A stretch of 64,000 bases of DNA. It comes from Lachnoanaerobaculum umeaense. GTDB taxonomy: Bacteria; Bacillota; Clostridia; Lachnospirales; Lachnospiraceae. The first letter of the stretch is position 1, and the number at the start of each line of letters is the position of its first letter. Below are positions 33,037-42,803 of this stretch, piece after piece. The notes beneath the pieces were generated by a model that worked only from the letters and a program-made list of their open reading frames with translations, did no database searches and had not been told where the DNA came from. The DNA is taken from NCBI RefSeq assembly GCF_003589745.1, contig NZ_CP032364.1:1550001-1614000 (forward strand), read 5' to 3'. A program made the translations under genes and the position numbers.

Positions 33037-33343
33037 AATTGCCTCCTTATATAAATAAAATATTTTTGTTCTAATCAGTATAGGAAAATAACTATACCAG
33101 AAAGGTAAATAATAGGTTTCCCTAACCTGTTACTATTATATTTAACATAAAATAATTGTATACACAATAGCATTTTTGTAATTTCGTCGTTTTAACTAAT
33201 AATAATTCCTATTATTATTAATTATATACACTAATTTTTTATAAGTAAATATAAAAAAATAAATTTGAATATATTGTCTACTTAGTTACAAATATAAAAA
33301 GTGAGTTGAAAATCAACCCATTCTAACACTTGATAACAAGCCG
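33037..33343. other. ahpC upstream region
   Basis: AT-rich, gene-free stretch of 307 bp. On the minus strand a TATAAT lies near 33136 with a weak TATACA-type -35. An AT-only inverted repeat AATAATAAT-TCCT-ATTATTATT at 33198-33219 resembles operator dyads of peroxide-responsive Fur-family regulators but lies upstream of the promoter and is of low complexity. Confidence 0.45.
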
Positions 33344-33423
33344 AAAAAAGCTGTTGTACCGAGGACTTACATTAATTAATATAGCTTAACTACTATATTT
33401 TTGTCTCCGGACAACAGCCTTTT
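33344..33423 (-). terminator. Terminator of the TRAP-GH31 operon
   Basis: AAAAAAGCTGTTGT and ACAACAGCCTTTTTT pair, with CCGAGGAC/GTCTCCGG extending the stem. It ends right at the stop codon of the second GH31 gene. Confidence 0.8.
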
Positions 33424-35940
33424 TTATTCATTTTCCAATACCATTCCTATAAGATCAAATTTCTCTGTACTTATCTTTATATCAAAGCTTTTATTCTTTG
33501 GATTTTTAGTTTTTACCATTATGGTTCTGTCTGAAAGATTATAATACCACCCCTCATTTGCCTCATCAAAGTTATCTTTTACCAGAAATCTCTTTAAAAG
33601 CTTATCATCTGCACTTACATAGAAGGCACCTTTTTTCTTACTTACAAGTTTTAAAGTAATATTTTCTATGCTTTCCTTATAATCACCGCTCTTTTCAAAG
33701 GAAATAGTAGTAATATCTCCGGCTTTTACCTTGACCAAAGTATTTAGATATTTTCCTTTTTCATAGTCTTTGGAGTGTCCGTCATCATCATATATAAAAA
33801 ATTCAACATCTGACTTGGCAGATATAGTAAAATCAAGCTGTTTTGCAATATCTCTTGACGCCTGATGTATATCATTTGTTGTAAAGAAAATACCGCTGTC
33901 TCTTAAAAACATAGGTATACTGTAACTGTTTACATCAATATAAATAGTCTGACCACCTTGATATTCTCTAAAGCTATCATTTATATCATACCAGCTTGAA
34001 CCCTCAGGCAAATATATTTTTCTAATCTTGGCTCCCTTTTCAAATACATTTGCCACAAGTAAACTGCTGCCAAACATAAATGTAAGATTCTTATCATTAT
34101 ATGTATTTATATCATTGGGAAATTCCATAAATAAAGGTCTCATTACAGGTGTGCCCTTTAAATTGGCCTCTCTCATAAGTGAATACATATATGGAATCAT
34201 TCTATATCTCAGAGCATATGCTTCTATCACCTCAGGCATATATTCATCATACATAAAGGCTTGAGTAACTGTATTATCATTATTTGCTGAATTCATACAA
34301 AATCTGGGCTGGAATATACCGCTTTGTATCCACCTAAGTAAAAGTTCTCCCTCCGGTGCTCCTCCGGCAAAACCGCCGATATCACATCCCATATTTGCAA
34401 CTCCTGAAAGTCCCATTCCTATTATTGTTGCAATATTGTATTTTAGTGTATCCCAGGATGTAAGATTATCACCGCCCCAAACTTGGGCATATCTTTGTAT
34501 ACCTGCAAATCCTGCCCTGTTTATAATATATGGTCTTTCATTCGGATAAACCTCTGCAAGCGCTTTTTTAGCCACATATGCCATCATATTTGAGTGGATT
34601 ATTTTTAGTTCAGCCATATTTCCACCCTGACCGTTATTGTCCACTCTTGCAAGTCTGTCTTCTACACCGTCATACTCACAATTATCATTCCATACAGTTT
34701 TTGAACCCTTTAAAAGTAAGGTTCTCTTTAAAAGTTCACCCCAAACTTTTCTGCCGCTTTCCTTAGTAAAGTCGATAAATTTTCCATAACCACCCCACCA
34801 GCGACCTATATAGTCTTCTTTTCCCTCAGAATCTTTTACAAATGCATCAGCTTCTACAAATTCCTTCATATATGGATGATTTGGCAATATTCCGGGCTTC
34901 ATATTTGGAATAACATTTATTCCCATGGCATTCATCTTTTCAAAAAATCCTTCAGGATCCGGAAATCTCTTTTTATTCCAGTTAAATGTATATCTTAGAT
35001 TATCTTTTTCGCCTGATGAATACCCTGATGCCAACCAGAAATTATCAATATATATATTTTCATCAAAATGCTTTTTGATTACCTTATATATTTCCTCATC
35101 ACAATTTTCTTCCAATTCTGCATAGTACATTGTAGATGCGGTAAATCCCATTTCCTGCTTTGTAGGCATTGCAGATCTTCCGGTAAGATATGTATAATTA
35201 TCTATAACATCCTTTATGTTCTCTCCACATATAAAGAAAAGATCTATATCACCGCCCTCAGCCTGATAATATGTATATCTGTCCCAGTATCCGCTTATTT
35301 CATTGCACATATCAAAAACAGCATCATATGAGTTGTTATAGAATAATCCCAGAGGCTTTTTAATATCCTCATTTATTCTTATATAAAAAGGTATATGCTT
35401 ATATAAAGGCTCTCCGTTTTCGGGGTTATGACCTATAGCATCCTTTGGATTCATCCTAAGCCTTCTGCCCTTTTTATCAAGATGACCCGTTTTTTCACCA
35501 AAACCGTAGAAATGATCTTTTTCCAAATCCAAAAGTGAGTAATGTGAGACTCTTCCAAGATAGTCCTTATCAAAAGCCCTCTCCTTCAAATCTCTGTATA
35601 TAACATTTCCAAAGACATCTTCCAAACTGAAAGAAAGAGGATCTTTTCTAAGTGTAAGTATATATTTCTTTGTTCTAAATACTATCTTCTTATCATCCTC
35701 TTTGTAGTCCAATTTGGCTGCTTCAATCCTTGTCCTTTCATCTACAAAAAGTTCATCCAGATTATCTTCCCAAGCGGTGGTTATCAGAGCATAAGAAGTT
35801 TCTATAAATTTTTTGTCAAAGCTTACTCTTACTCTAATTATTTCATCAGTAAGTGCAATAACCTTGATAGAGGCATTCTTTGCCTCTATCATATAACCGT
35901 TTTCGATTTCAATTAATTTTTCAAAGCCTTTTACTATCAT
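33424..35940 (-). CDS. GH31 family glycoside hydrolase (second of tandem pair)
   Basis: This 838-residue GH31 enzyme has an N-terminal beta-sandwich with GFGEKTGHLDKKGRRLRMNPKDA and a TIM barrel with the nucleophile motif KTVWNDNCEYDG. The acid/base motif is VWGGDNLTSWDTLKYN, and DIGGFAGGAPEGELLLRWIQSGIFQPRF is also seen. C-terminal beta domains include SSWYDIN and EFFIYDDDGHSKDY. It cleaves alpha-glycosides with retention. There is no signal peptide, so it works in the cytoplasm on imported oligosaccharides. It starts directly at the stop of the first GH31 gene. Whether it is a glucosidase, xylosidase or acts on uronate-containing sugars is unknown. Confidence 0.88.
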   Translation of the reverse strand: MIVKGFEKLIEIENGYMIEAKNASIKVIALTDEIIRVRVSFDKKFIETSYALITTAWEDNLDELFVDERTRIEAAKLDYKEDDKKIVFRTKKYILTLRKDPLSFSLEDVFGNVIYRDLKERAFDKDYLGRVSHYSLLDLEKDHFYGFGEKTGHLDKKGRRLRMNPKDAIGHNPENGEPLYKHIPFYIRINEDIKKPLGLFYNNSYDAVFDMCNEISGYWDRYTYYQAEGGDIDLFFICGENIKDVIDNYTYLTGRSAMPTKQEMGFTASTMYYAELEENCDEEIYKVIKKHFDENIYIDNFWLASGYSSGEKDNLRYTFNWNKKRFPDPEGFFEKMNAMGINVIPNMKPGILPNHPYMKEFVEADAFVKDSEGKEDYIGRWWGGYGKFIDFTKESGRKVWGELLKRTLLLKGSKTVWNDNCEYDGVEDRLARVDNNGQGGNMAELKIIHSNMMAYVAKKALAEVYPNERPYIINRAGFAGIQRYAQVWGGDNLTSWDTLKYNIATIIGMGLSGVANMGCDIGGFAGGAPEGELLLRWIQSGIFQPRFCMNSANNDNTVTQAFMYDEYMPEVIEAYALRYRMIPYMYSLMREANLKGTPVMRPLFMEFPNDINTYNDKNLTFMFGSSLLVANVFEKGAKIRKIYLPEGSSWYDINDSFREYQGGQTIYIDVNSYSIPMFLRDSGIFFTTNDIHQASRDIAKQLDFTISAKSDVEFFIYDDDGHSKDYEKGKYLNTLVKVKAGDITTISFEKSGDYKESIENITLKLVSKKKGAFYVSADDKLLKRFLVKDNFDEANEGWYYNLSDRTIMVKTKNPKNKSFDIKISTEKFDLIGMVLENE

Positions 35941-38433
35941 TTACATACCTATCAAATCAAACATTTCAAAAGATACAATAAGCTCATAATCACTTTCCGG
36001 ATTATCATATTTTATCTCAACGCTTCTATTTGTCTGTGAATAATACCAACCTTCACTTGATGCATCAAATTTTCTTCTGTTTAAGAAATGTGGCAGCTTT
36101 CTGCCTGCAAGACTAACATGGAAAGGACTCTTTTCTTTCTTAATGATATTTGTCCTTACAGTTTTTATGCTGTCCTTATAGCCCCCCTCAGACTTAAAGT
36201 TAAGCTTTATAATCTCATCTCCCGACATCTCTATAGTAGTCTTTTTGAATACACCTTTTTTGAAGTCATTACTTACACCGTCATCATCATATAGTACAAA
36301 GCTTCTATTTTCACCTGTAGCCACCAAAAGCTCCAAAGCTTCAACCTTATCCATCGCCATACTTGTAAGCTTATTTCCAGACATAGGTATAATAGCACCA
36401 CTTCTGATAAACATAGGTATAGTGGAAATATCAACCGGTATTACTATAGTCTGTCCACCCTCGTATTTCTTAAAATTATCATTGTAATCGTACCATGTAC
36501 TACCCTTAGGAAGATATACTTCAATGCTCCTTGCATTTTCTTCAAGTACATTCGCCACTAAAATATCTCTTCCCAATGTGAATTCAAAACTTTCATCAAA
36601 AGTATTTTCATCATTTTGGAATTCATATACCAATGGTCTCATTATTGGACTGCCATGCCTGCTTGCTTCATACTCCAAAGAATAGAAATAAGGTGTTAGC
36701 TTATACCTAAAGTTTATAGCATCTCTGATAATATCAGTAGAATTTTTAAACATCCATGGTTCAGTTACAGTATTATCACTGCTTGCAGAATGGATCGAAA
36801 ATCTAGGCTGGAATATACCATTTTGTACCCAACGTACAAAGAGTTCTTCACTCGGTGCAGGGCCTGCAAATCCTCCTATATCTGCACCTTCATTTGGTTG
36901 ACCCGAAAGCCCCATGCCTGTGATAATAGGAATATTATATTTTAGAGAATTCCAGTTGGTGAGATTATCACCACACCATGTTTGTGCATACTTTTGTATG
37001 CCGGCACTTCCACTCCTGCAAACCACATAAGGTCTGGCATTTTCATTATGTTCAACTACCGCTTCATTTGCTATTTGACACATTATAGTACTCATAAGAG
37101 GCTTTAATTCTCCTATCGTTCCACCTTCTCCGTCAAAATCTACTTTTGTATCCTTATCTAAGAGTGAGTCGTACTCGCAGTTGTCATTCCAAATAGAGTC
37201 TGTACCGATATCTATTACATTCTCTGTAAGGTACTCTTTCCAAGCTTTTCTGGCATCAGCCTTTGTAAAGTCCCAAAAGGCTCCATCTCCTCCCCACCAA
37301 CTTCCTATTGCGTATGTATCTTTTTCAGAGTCTTTTACAAATACATCTTTTTCTACAAACTCATCAAATTTGGGATGCATTAAAAGTATTCCGGGCTTTA
37401 CATTAGGAACATTCTGTGCTCCTTTATCATTCATTTTTTTGAAATAATCTCTAGGATCTTTAAATCTGTCTAAATTCCAGGTGAATACACATCTTTTATT
37501 ATTATAGCTTGTATAACCACTTGAGAGATGAAATCCATCTATCGGAAATCCCTCTTCTTTAATGGTATCAATAAATTCTAACACTGCGTCATCAGAGTCC
37601 TTTTCAAGTTCAGGATAATACATTGATGAGCCCTGATATCCAAGTGCTCTCTTTGGCAAAAGTGCAGGTCTTCCTGACAATAAAGTATAATTATCCACTA
37701 CTCTTTTGATACTGTTACCACCAATAAGATAGAGATCTATATCACCTCCGTCTGCCTGAAAATATGTGTATCTGGGCCAGTAATTACTCTTTTCACAGCC
37801 CATATTAAAGACAGATTCATAGAAATTGTGATAGAAAAGTCCTACAGCCTTTTTACTTGCTCTCCTCATTCTTATATAGAATGGTATATGCTTATATAAT
37901 GTATCCATCTTATCAGCATCATAGCCCATGGCATCTGTGGCTCTTTCTCGTAGGAAAGTCTTATTCTTATTTAAGATTCCCGCCTTTTCACCAAAGCCAT
38001 AGAAGCATTCGTCTTCTTCCATCCTTGAATAATGATTTACTCTATTGTTTGAATCAAGTATAAAAGGATTGCCATTTAAATCCGAGTATAGTAAATCTCC
38101 CTCTATATCATACAGACAAAATCCTATGCTTTTTTTATCAAGAATCAGCTTTAGTTTTTCAGTTTCGAATAATATTTGGTCTTCGTCTTCTTTTATATCA
38201 GGCTCAATAGGATCTATTTTCTTTCTATATTCTCCTGATACAATATCAAGTCTGTCATCCCAACCTAGAGTTGATAGAACATATGATTCTTCCTTAAAAT
38301 TCTTATCAAAAGATGCTCTTATTCTTATGATTTCATCTGTAAGAAAATAAATCTTTATATCTGCATTATTAGTATGTACTATATAAAATTTACCATCCTT
38401 AGATAAGGACTCAAATTTTTTTACAATTTGCAT
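35941..38433 (-). CDS. GH31 family glycoside hydrolase (first of tandem pair)
   Basis: This 830-residue paralogue of the next gene keeps the same layout: ECFYGFGEKAGILNKN, the nucleophile motif DSIWNDNCEYD and the acid/base motif TWCGDNLTNWNSLKYN. It also has ADIGGFAGPAPSEELFVRW and a C-terminal VLYDDDGVSNDF module. The two diverge throughout, so this is an old duplication and the enzymes probably differ in substrate. There is no signal peptide. It lies 11 bp behind the TRAP large permease, in one operon, which suggests hydrolysis of the sugar brought in by that transporter. Confidence 0.88.
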   Translation of the reverse strand: MQIVKKFESLSKDGKFYIVHTNNADIKIYFLTDEIIRIRASFDKNFKEESYVLSTLGWDDRLDIVSGEYRKKIDPIEPDIKEDEDQILFETEKLKLILDKKSIGFCLYDIEGDLLYSDLNGNPFILDSNNRVNHYSRMEEDECFYGFGEKAGILNKNKTFLRERATDAMGYDADKMDTLYKHIPFYIRMRRASKKAVGLFYHNFYESVFNMGCEKSNYWPRYTYFQADGGDIDLYLIGGNSIKRVVDNYTLLSGRPALLPKRALGYQGSSMYYPELEKDSDDAVLEFIDTIKEEGFPIDGFHLSSGYTSYNNKRCVFTWNLDRFKDPRDYFKKMNDKGAQNVPNVKPGILLMHPKFDEFVEKDVFVKDSEKDTYAIGSWWGGDGAFWDFTKADARKAWKEYLTENVIDIGTDSIWNDNCEYDSLLDKDTKVDFDGEGGTIGELKPLMSTIMCQIANEAVVEHNENARPYVVCRSGSAGIQKYAQTWCGDNLTNWNSLKYNIPIITGMGLSGQPNEGADIGGFAGPAPSEELFVRWVQNGIFQPRFSIHSASSDNTVTEPWMFKNSTDIIRDAINFRYKLTPYFYSLEYEASRHGSPIMRPLVYEFQNDENTFDESFEFTLGRDILVANVLEENARSIEVYLPKGSTWYDYNDNFKKYEGGQTIVIPVDISTIPMFIRSGAIIPMSGNKLTSMAMDKVEALELLVATGENRSFVLYDDDGVSNDFKKGVFKKTTIEMSGDEIIKLNFKSEGGYKDSIKTVRTNIIKKEKSPFHVSLAGRKLPHFLNRRKFDASSEGWYYSQTNRSVEIKYDNPESDYELIVSFEMFDLIGM

Positions 38434-38444
38434 AAACGCTCCTA

Positions 38445-39764
38445 TTAAATTGATGACACAAGTCCTGCCAGATAAGGTATTCCCAGTGATATAAACGGTA
38501 TATATGTGATAAGTAACAGTGCCACAACCATGGCTACAAACATTGGAATAATATATTTTGTTACACCCTCAATCTTAACATTACCAACACCACAACCTAC
38601 AAATAAGCAAGAGCCTACAGGTGGTGTTACAGATCCGATACCAAGATTCATAATAAACATTATACCAAAATGCACAGGACTCATACCAATGCTCTTTACT
38701 ATCGGAAGGAATATAGGTGTAAATATAAGTACTGCAGGTGTAAGATCAAGGAACATTCCCATAACCAGCAAAAATACATTCATAATGAGTAAAATTACAA
38801 ATTTATTGTCTGAAACTCCCATTATCATAGAGCTGATAGCTCCCGGTATACCCGAAACTGTCATTACATATGACATAATGGTAGATGTTGATATAAGGAA
38901 AAGTATTGTTGCTGAACTCATCATAGTATCTGCCAAAAGCTCATATACATTCTTTAATGTAAGCTCTCTGTATATAAATCCAAGTGCTCCACAATAAAGT
39001 ACAGCAACCACTCCTGCCTCTGTGGCGGTAAACCATCCAAGCAGGATTCCTGCCATAACCAAAATAACTGCAAGTAATGAAGGTATTGCATCAATTATTA
39101 TCTTGATTGCAGGTACATCTTCTTTTACGGTTGATGATTTATATCCCTTTTTATATGCAATAAACATTGCTACTATCAAAACACAAATACCCAGTAATGC
39201 ACCCGGAAGATATCCTCCCATAAAAAGTGCCGCAACTGAAACTCCGCCTGCTGTAATTGAATACAGAATCAGCGGACCTGACGGCGGAATAATAATTCCT
39301 GTAGGTGCAGAACAAATATTTACAGCTGCAGAATAGTTCGGATCATAACCTTCTTCAAGTTCAAGCGGGCTCATAATACTTCCCATGGCAGATGTAGCCG
39401 CAACCGATGAACCTGAAATAGCACCAAAAAACATATTTGCCAGTACATTTGTAGCCGCCAGATATCCCGGAATCCAGCCCACAAAGAGTCTTGCAAGTCG
39501 TACAAGTCTGTTTGCAATTCCACCTTTATTCATTATATTTCCTGCCAATGTGAAGAATGGCAATGCCAATAATGAAAATGAGTCAATACCTGAGAAACTT
39601 CTCTGTGCTGCTATAAATGATAAAACCCCGATACCCGGATTTGGATCAAAACTTGCCAAAGCAGTTGCAATGGAAGCTATACCAATACCAACTGAAATAG
39701 GAACTCCGGCAAATAACATTACAAAAAATACGCCAAAGAGCATTAAAACCGATTGTATAACCAC
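38445..39764 (-). CDS. dctM: TRAP transporter large permease (DctM type)
   Basis: This 439-residue hydrophobic protein has about 12 membrane segments and DctM hallmarks: GVPISVGIGIASIATAL, FFTLAGNIMNKGGIANRLVRLA, GAISGSSVAATSAMGSIM and MGMFLDLTPAVLIFTPIFLPI. It forms the sodium-driven channel of a tripartite ATP-independent transporter for organic acids, often sugar acids. Its start abuts the small permease stop. Confidence 0.96.
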   Translation of the reverse strand: MVIQSVLMLFGVFFVMLFAGVPISVGIGIASIATALASFDPNPGIGVLSFIAAQRSFSGIDSFSLLALPFFTLAGNIMNKGGIANRLVRLARLFVGWIPGYLAATNVLANMFFGAISGSSVAATSAMGSIMSPLELEEGYDPNYSAAVNICSAPTGIIIPPSGPLILYSITAGGVSVAALFMGGYLPGALLGICVLIVAMFIAYKKGYKSSTVKEDVPAIKIIIDAIPSLLAVILVMAGILLGWFTATEAGVVAVLYCGALGFIYRELTLKNVYELLADTMMSSATILFLISTSTIMSYVMTVSGIPGAISSMIMGVSDNKFVILLIMNVFLLVMGMFLDLTPAVLIFTPIFLPIVKSIGMSPVHFGIMFIMNLGIGSVTPPVGSCLFVGCGVGNVKIEGVTKYIIPMFVAMVVALLLITYIPFISLGIPYLAGLVSSI

Positions 39765-40241
39765 TTATTTACCTGCCTTTCTTTCGCTAAAATACTGAAT
39801 ATATTTTAAAACTCTTCCCAGTATTGCCAATATGCCTGACAATGGAAGCACTATATACAAAACTTTAAAAGGTATATGCATTACAGGTGAATAGTTAGTA
39901 GAGCTGATTGCCATACGTCCACCACCATAAACAAATACTACAAATAAAAATGTCAGTATACATACTTCAATAAAAACTGATAAACACATTGCAGGGGTAC
40001 CTTTAAGCTTATCCTTTACAAGATCAAGTGCCAAATGCTTATCCTTATAAAAGCAATATGCAGATCCAATCATGCTTGCCCATATAAGCATATATCTCAT
40101 AAACTCTTCAGTAAATGTAGAAGGATTTTTTAAAATCCATCTTGTAAAAATCTGCCATGTTCCACCAACTACCAGTGAACCCATAGCTATAGCCATCAAA
40201 AACCTCATGGCATTATCCAAAAATTTATCAAGTGCTTTCAT
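39765..40241 (-). CDS. dctQ: TRAP transporter small permease (DctQ type)
   Basis: This 158-residue protein has four membrane helices and the DctQ pattern FTEEFMRYMLIWASMIGSAYCFYKDKHLALDLV (about 40-72). It pairs with the large permease to make the TRAP membrane complex. It is separated from the binding-protein gene by 8 bp. Confidence 0.94.
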   Translation of the reverse strand: MKALDKFLDNAMRFLMAIAMGSLVVGGTWQIFTRWILKNPSTFTEEFMRYMLIWASMIGSAYCFYKDKHLALDLVKDKLKGTPAMCLSVFIEVCILTFLFVVFVYGGGRMAISSTNYSPVMHIPFKVLYIVLPLSGILAILGRVLKYIQYFSERKAGK

Positions 40242-40249
40242 ATTTCCAC

Positions 40250-41272
40250 CTATTTCTGTACTTTGAAATTTTGTATCTTTTCAACTATATTATAAACTTC
40301 AGGCTGTTCAGTCTTTAAAGCATCATATATTGGTTTACAAGCCTCTTGGAATGCAGCTTTATCAACATCTGTAACAAATTCTACACCAAACTCATTTTTT
40401 GCCTTATCTACGACCTTATTCTCGAATTCTGCCCATTTGCCTATATATTCCTGTGATGCCTCTCTTGCACACTCAGTCATTACGGCTCTTTGTTCATCAC
40501 TCATTTCATCCCAGATCTTTTCTGACATAACTATAATATCAGGGATTCTGGTATGCTCATCATATGAATAATAATGTGCCACTTCTCCATGGTCTCTCAT
40601 AGCTGTAACATTATTCTCTGCACCATCAATTACACCTTGCTGCAATCCTGTATAAATATCAGAATATCCCATAACAGTTGCAGAACCTCCAAGTGCCTTC
40701 ATCATATCAATAGCCATCTTTGAATCCATAGTTCTTATCTTAAGTCCCCTTAGATCCTCCGGCTTCCTTATTGGTCGCTTAACTGTATAGAATGATCTGG
40801 CACCTGAATCTAACCAAGTAAGTCCTCTAAAACCGTCAGCTTCTGTCGACTCATACACTTCTTTTGCTATATCGCTATCCATTACACCAAAATAATGTTC
40901 CTTATCATTAAAAACATATGGTACCGCATACGCATTATACAGTTTCGAAAAATTTCCCAATGTTGATGCTGAAACCTTTGCCATATCAAGTGCCTGGCCT
41001 TGAATCTGAGCAATCATATCAGTTTCAGAACCCAGAGTTCCATTCGGAAATATTGTGATATTGATAGTACCATGCGACTTCTCTCTCACACTCTCCACGA
41101 ACTCTGATAAAACAATATGTACAGTATGATCCTCAGCCATATTATGACCAAGTTTTAAGTTGAATACTTTTTCACCTGCATCATTTACTGTAAATCTTGG
41201 TGCACCACAAGCTGCAAGTGACAATGCCGTTACTCCTGCCAGCACGCTAGTAATAATTTTCTTTATTACCAT
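40250..41272 (-). CDS. dctP: TRAP transporter substrate-binding lipoprotein (DctP type)
   Basis: This 340-residue lipoprotein has lipobox LSLAAC (Cys about 22) and the DctP fold: LKLGHNMAEDHTVHIVLSEFVESV, GTLGSETDMIAQIQGQALDMA and the binding arginine strand LRGLKIRTMDSKMAIDMMKALG (about 164-185). QQGVIDGAENN follows. The family takes C4-dicarboxylates and sugar acids such as glucuronate and galacturonate; the nearby uxuA/uxuB genes make a uronate or uronate-containing oligosaccharide plausible, not proven. AGGAGG precedes the start. It is first in the TRAP-GH31 operon, with a CodY-like box about 85 bp upstream. Confidence 0.94.
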   Translation of the reverse strand: MVIKKIITSVLAGVTALSLAACGAPRFTVNDAGEKVFNLKLGHNMAEDHTVHIVLSEFVESVREKSHGTINITIFPNGTLGSETDMIAQIQGQALDMAKVSASTLGNFSKLYNAYAVPYVFNDKEHYFGVMDSDIAKEVYESTEADGFRGLTWLDSGARSFYTVKRPIRKPEDLRGLKIRTMDSKMAIDMMKALGGSATVMGYSDIYTGLQQGVIDGAENNVTAMRDHGEVAHYYSYDEHTRIPDIIVMSEKIWDEMSDEQRAVMTECAREASQEYIGKWAEFENKVVDKAKNEFGVEFVTDVDKAAFQEACKPIYDALKTEQPEVYNIVEKIQNFKVQK

Positions 41273-41352
41273 AATAACCTCCTAAATTTTATCCGGAACA
41301 TTATTCCTATATAATACAAATATATGAACCCACCATATATCTGTCATTATTT

Positions 41353-41919
41353 TCATTTTCTGAAAATATCCACTATATCAAATATATTGAGAAAAATAAG
41401 ACTTTTTGACACTTCAAATTTCTTTTTCGTTTTTTCTTCCAAAAAAATCTTGAATGATTCAATAGTATCTGTATAAGTATTTTTCAAAAATCCCTTAACT
41501 TCTTTCTTATCAAGTATTATGGCATTTGATCTACCCATAAAAATATAAATATATTCCCCATCTAAGACTAAATGTTCTACTTTTGAATAATCTATATTCA
41601 TTGATTTCTTTTCTTTAACTATAAAATATGAACCTTTAAACTCATACTTGAATATAGGAAATTCATTTCCAAACTTTCTTATATTTTCATCAGCTCTAAG
41701 TCTTGCCGGAAAATCTGTACTTGATATAAACCACGCTCCTATAGCAATCATTATTCCCTTTATCGGAGTAGCAACATTAAGAAATATTGCAGCTATTATA
41801 AATATTGCTCCTAATAATAGTCTGAATAATACAGTTCTTTTCTCGTAAATTCTAAACTCTGTTATAAATAAACTGATAATACTATTCTTATCATGTTTAA
41901 TTCCTGCTGAATACAACAT
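41353..41919 (-). CDS. YcxB-like membrane protein
   Basis: This 188-residue protein has two adjacent hydrophobic segments (about 33-48 and 53-66), followed by a cytoplasmic part with FPIFKYEFKGSYFIVKEKKSMNIDYSKVEHLVLDGEYIYIFMGRSNAIILDKKEV. That pattern (strand, Y-S-K/x-V, Y-I-F, N-A-I-I-L/P-K) is typical of the YcxB-like C-terminal domain. The function of the family is unknown. AGGAGG precedes the start. The gene stands alone upstream of the TRAP operon. Confidence 0.72.
   Translation of the reverse strand: MLYSAGIKHDKNSIISLFITEFRIYEKRTVLFRLLLGAIFIIAAIFLNVATPIKGIMIAIGAWFISSTDFPARLRADENIRKFGNEFPIFKYEFKGSYFIVKEKKSMNIDYSKVEHLVLDGEYIYIFMGRSNAIILDKKEVKGFLKNTYTDTIESFKIFLEEKTKKKFEVSKSLIFLNIFDIVDIFRK
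41354..41368. promoter_or_regulatory. Candidate CodY-binding site upstream of the TRAP-GH31 operon
   Basis: CATTTTCTGAAAATA matches the CodY consensus AATTTTCWGAAAATT at 13 of 15 positions. It lies 82-96 bp before the dctP start, inside the end of the YcxB-like gene; codY itself is at 56529-57314. Confidence 0.6.
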
Positions 41920-42035
41920 ATTCCTCCTTTAATTTTAATTATTGTACTATTTATCTTAATATTTTGACTACACATTTATTGCTGTTTATAGCCTTTTTTC
42001 TACATATCTTGCTATTTATAATTTTTTTCAAAAAA

Positions 42036-42060
42036 AGAGATGCGATAATCTCGCATCTCT
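42036..42060 (-). terminator. Terminator of the ecf-truA operon
   Basis: AGAGATGCGA and TCGCATCTCT form a perfect 10-bp stem; the minus strand continues with T7. Confidence 0.9.
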
Positions 42061-42061
42061 C

Positions 42062-42799
42062 TTAAATATATTCAATTTCTACCAAAGTCAGTCCCTTTGC
42101 AGGCATGGTCTGCCCTGCAAGTTTTCTATTCTTTGCTTTCATTATATCCACTATATGGCTTGGCGGATAAACTCCCATCCCCACCTTTATCAAAGTACCT
42201 GCTATGATACGAATCATATTGTAGAGGAATCCATCACCTCGTATTACTATTGTAATCATATCTTCATCCTGTAATACTTCTAAAGAGAATATAGTTCTTA
42301 CAGGTGATGAGGCCTGAGATTTTTGTGAACAAAAGCTTGTAAAATCATGTGTTCCTATAAAGTATCCGCTTGCCTCTCTCATTTTATCAACATCCAGATT
42401 GAAGTAACAAAAATGTGCATAAAGTCTCTCTGTAGGTATATCAATCTTACGATTTAAAATTCTATATGTATAAGTCTTTATACAGTTATTCTTTCTTGGA
42501 TGCCAACCTGCTTCAACCTCATCAGAATGTTGTATTCTAATATCATCCGGAAGTCTTTGATTTATAGCAAATGCAAACTTATCTGCCGCCATTCTGGCAT
42601 TTGTATCAAATACAGCTATATTTCCATAGGCATGAACTCCGGAATCTGTCCTTGAAGCACCTATTATCTCTATCTCTTCTCCGGTAAGCTTTGAAATAGC
42701 ATTATTAAGTACTTCTTCTATTGTAATACCATTTGGCTGTTTTTGCCAGCCACAATAATTTGTACCGTCATAGGATACTATAAGTCTTATTCTTCTCAT
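42062..42799 (-). CDS. truA: tRNA pseudouridine(38-40) synthase
   Basis: This 245-residue protein begins MRRIRLIVSYDGTNYCGWQKQPNG and contains the catalytic aspartate in IGASRTDSGVHAYG (about 50-63). NQRLPDDIRI, FIGTHDFTSFC and the C-terminal FLYNMIRIIAGTLIKVG are TruA family blocks. A longer frame to 42820 exists, but homology and AGTAGGG spacing favour ATG 42799. It follows ecfT by a few bases, as in many Firmicutes. Confidence 0.96.
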   Translation of the reverse strand: MRRIRLIVSYDGTNYCGWQKQPNGITIEEVLNNAISKLTGEEIEIIGASRTDSGVHAYGNIAVFDTNARMAADKFAFAINQRLPDDIRIQHSDEVEAGWHPRKNNCIKTYTYRILNRKIDIPTERLYAHFCYFNLDVDKMREASGYFIGTHDFTSFCSQKSQASSPVRTIFSLEVLQDEDMITIVIRGDGFLYNMIRIIAGTLIKVGMGVYPPSHIVDIMKAKNRKLAGQTMPAKGLTLVEIEYI

Positions 42800-42803
42800 T
42801 ACC

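Noticed and set aside
33198-33219. PerR operator for ahpC
   Set aside because: The dyad is a simple AAT/ATT repeat in very AT-rich DNA and lies upstream of the likely promoter; the match to a PerR box is not convincing, so it is only mentioned in the region note.
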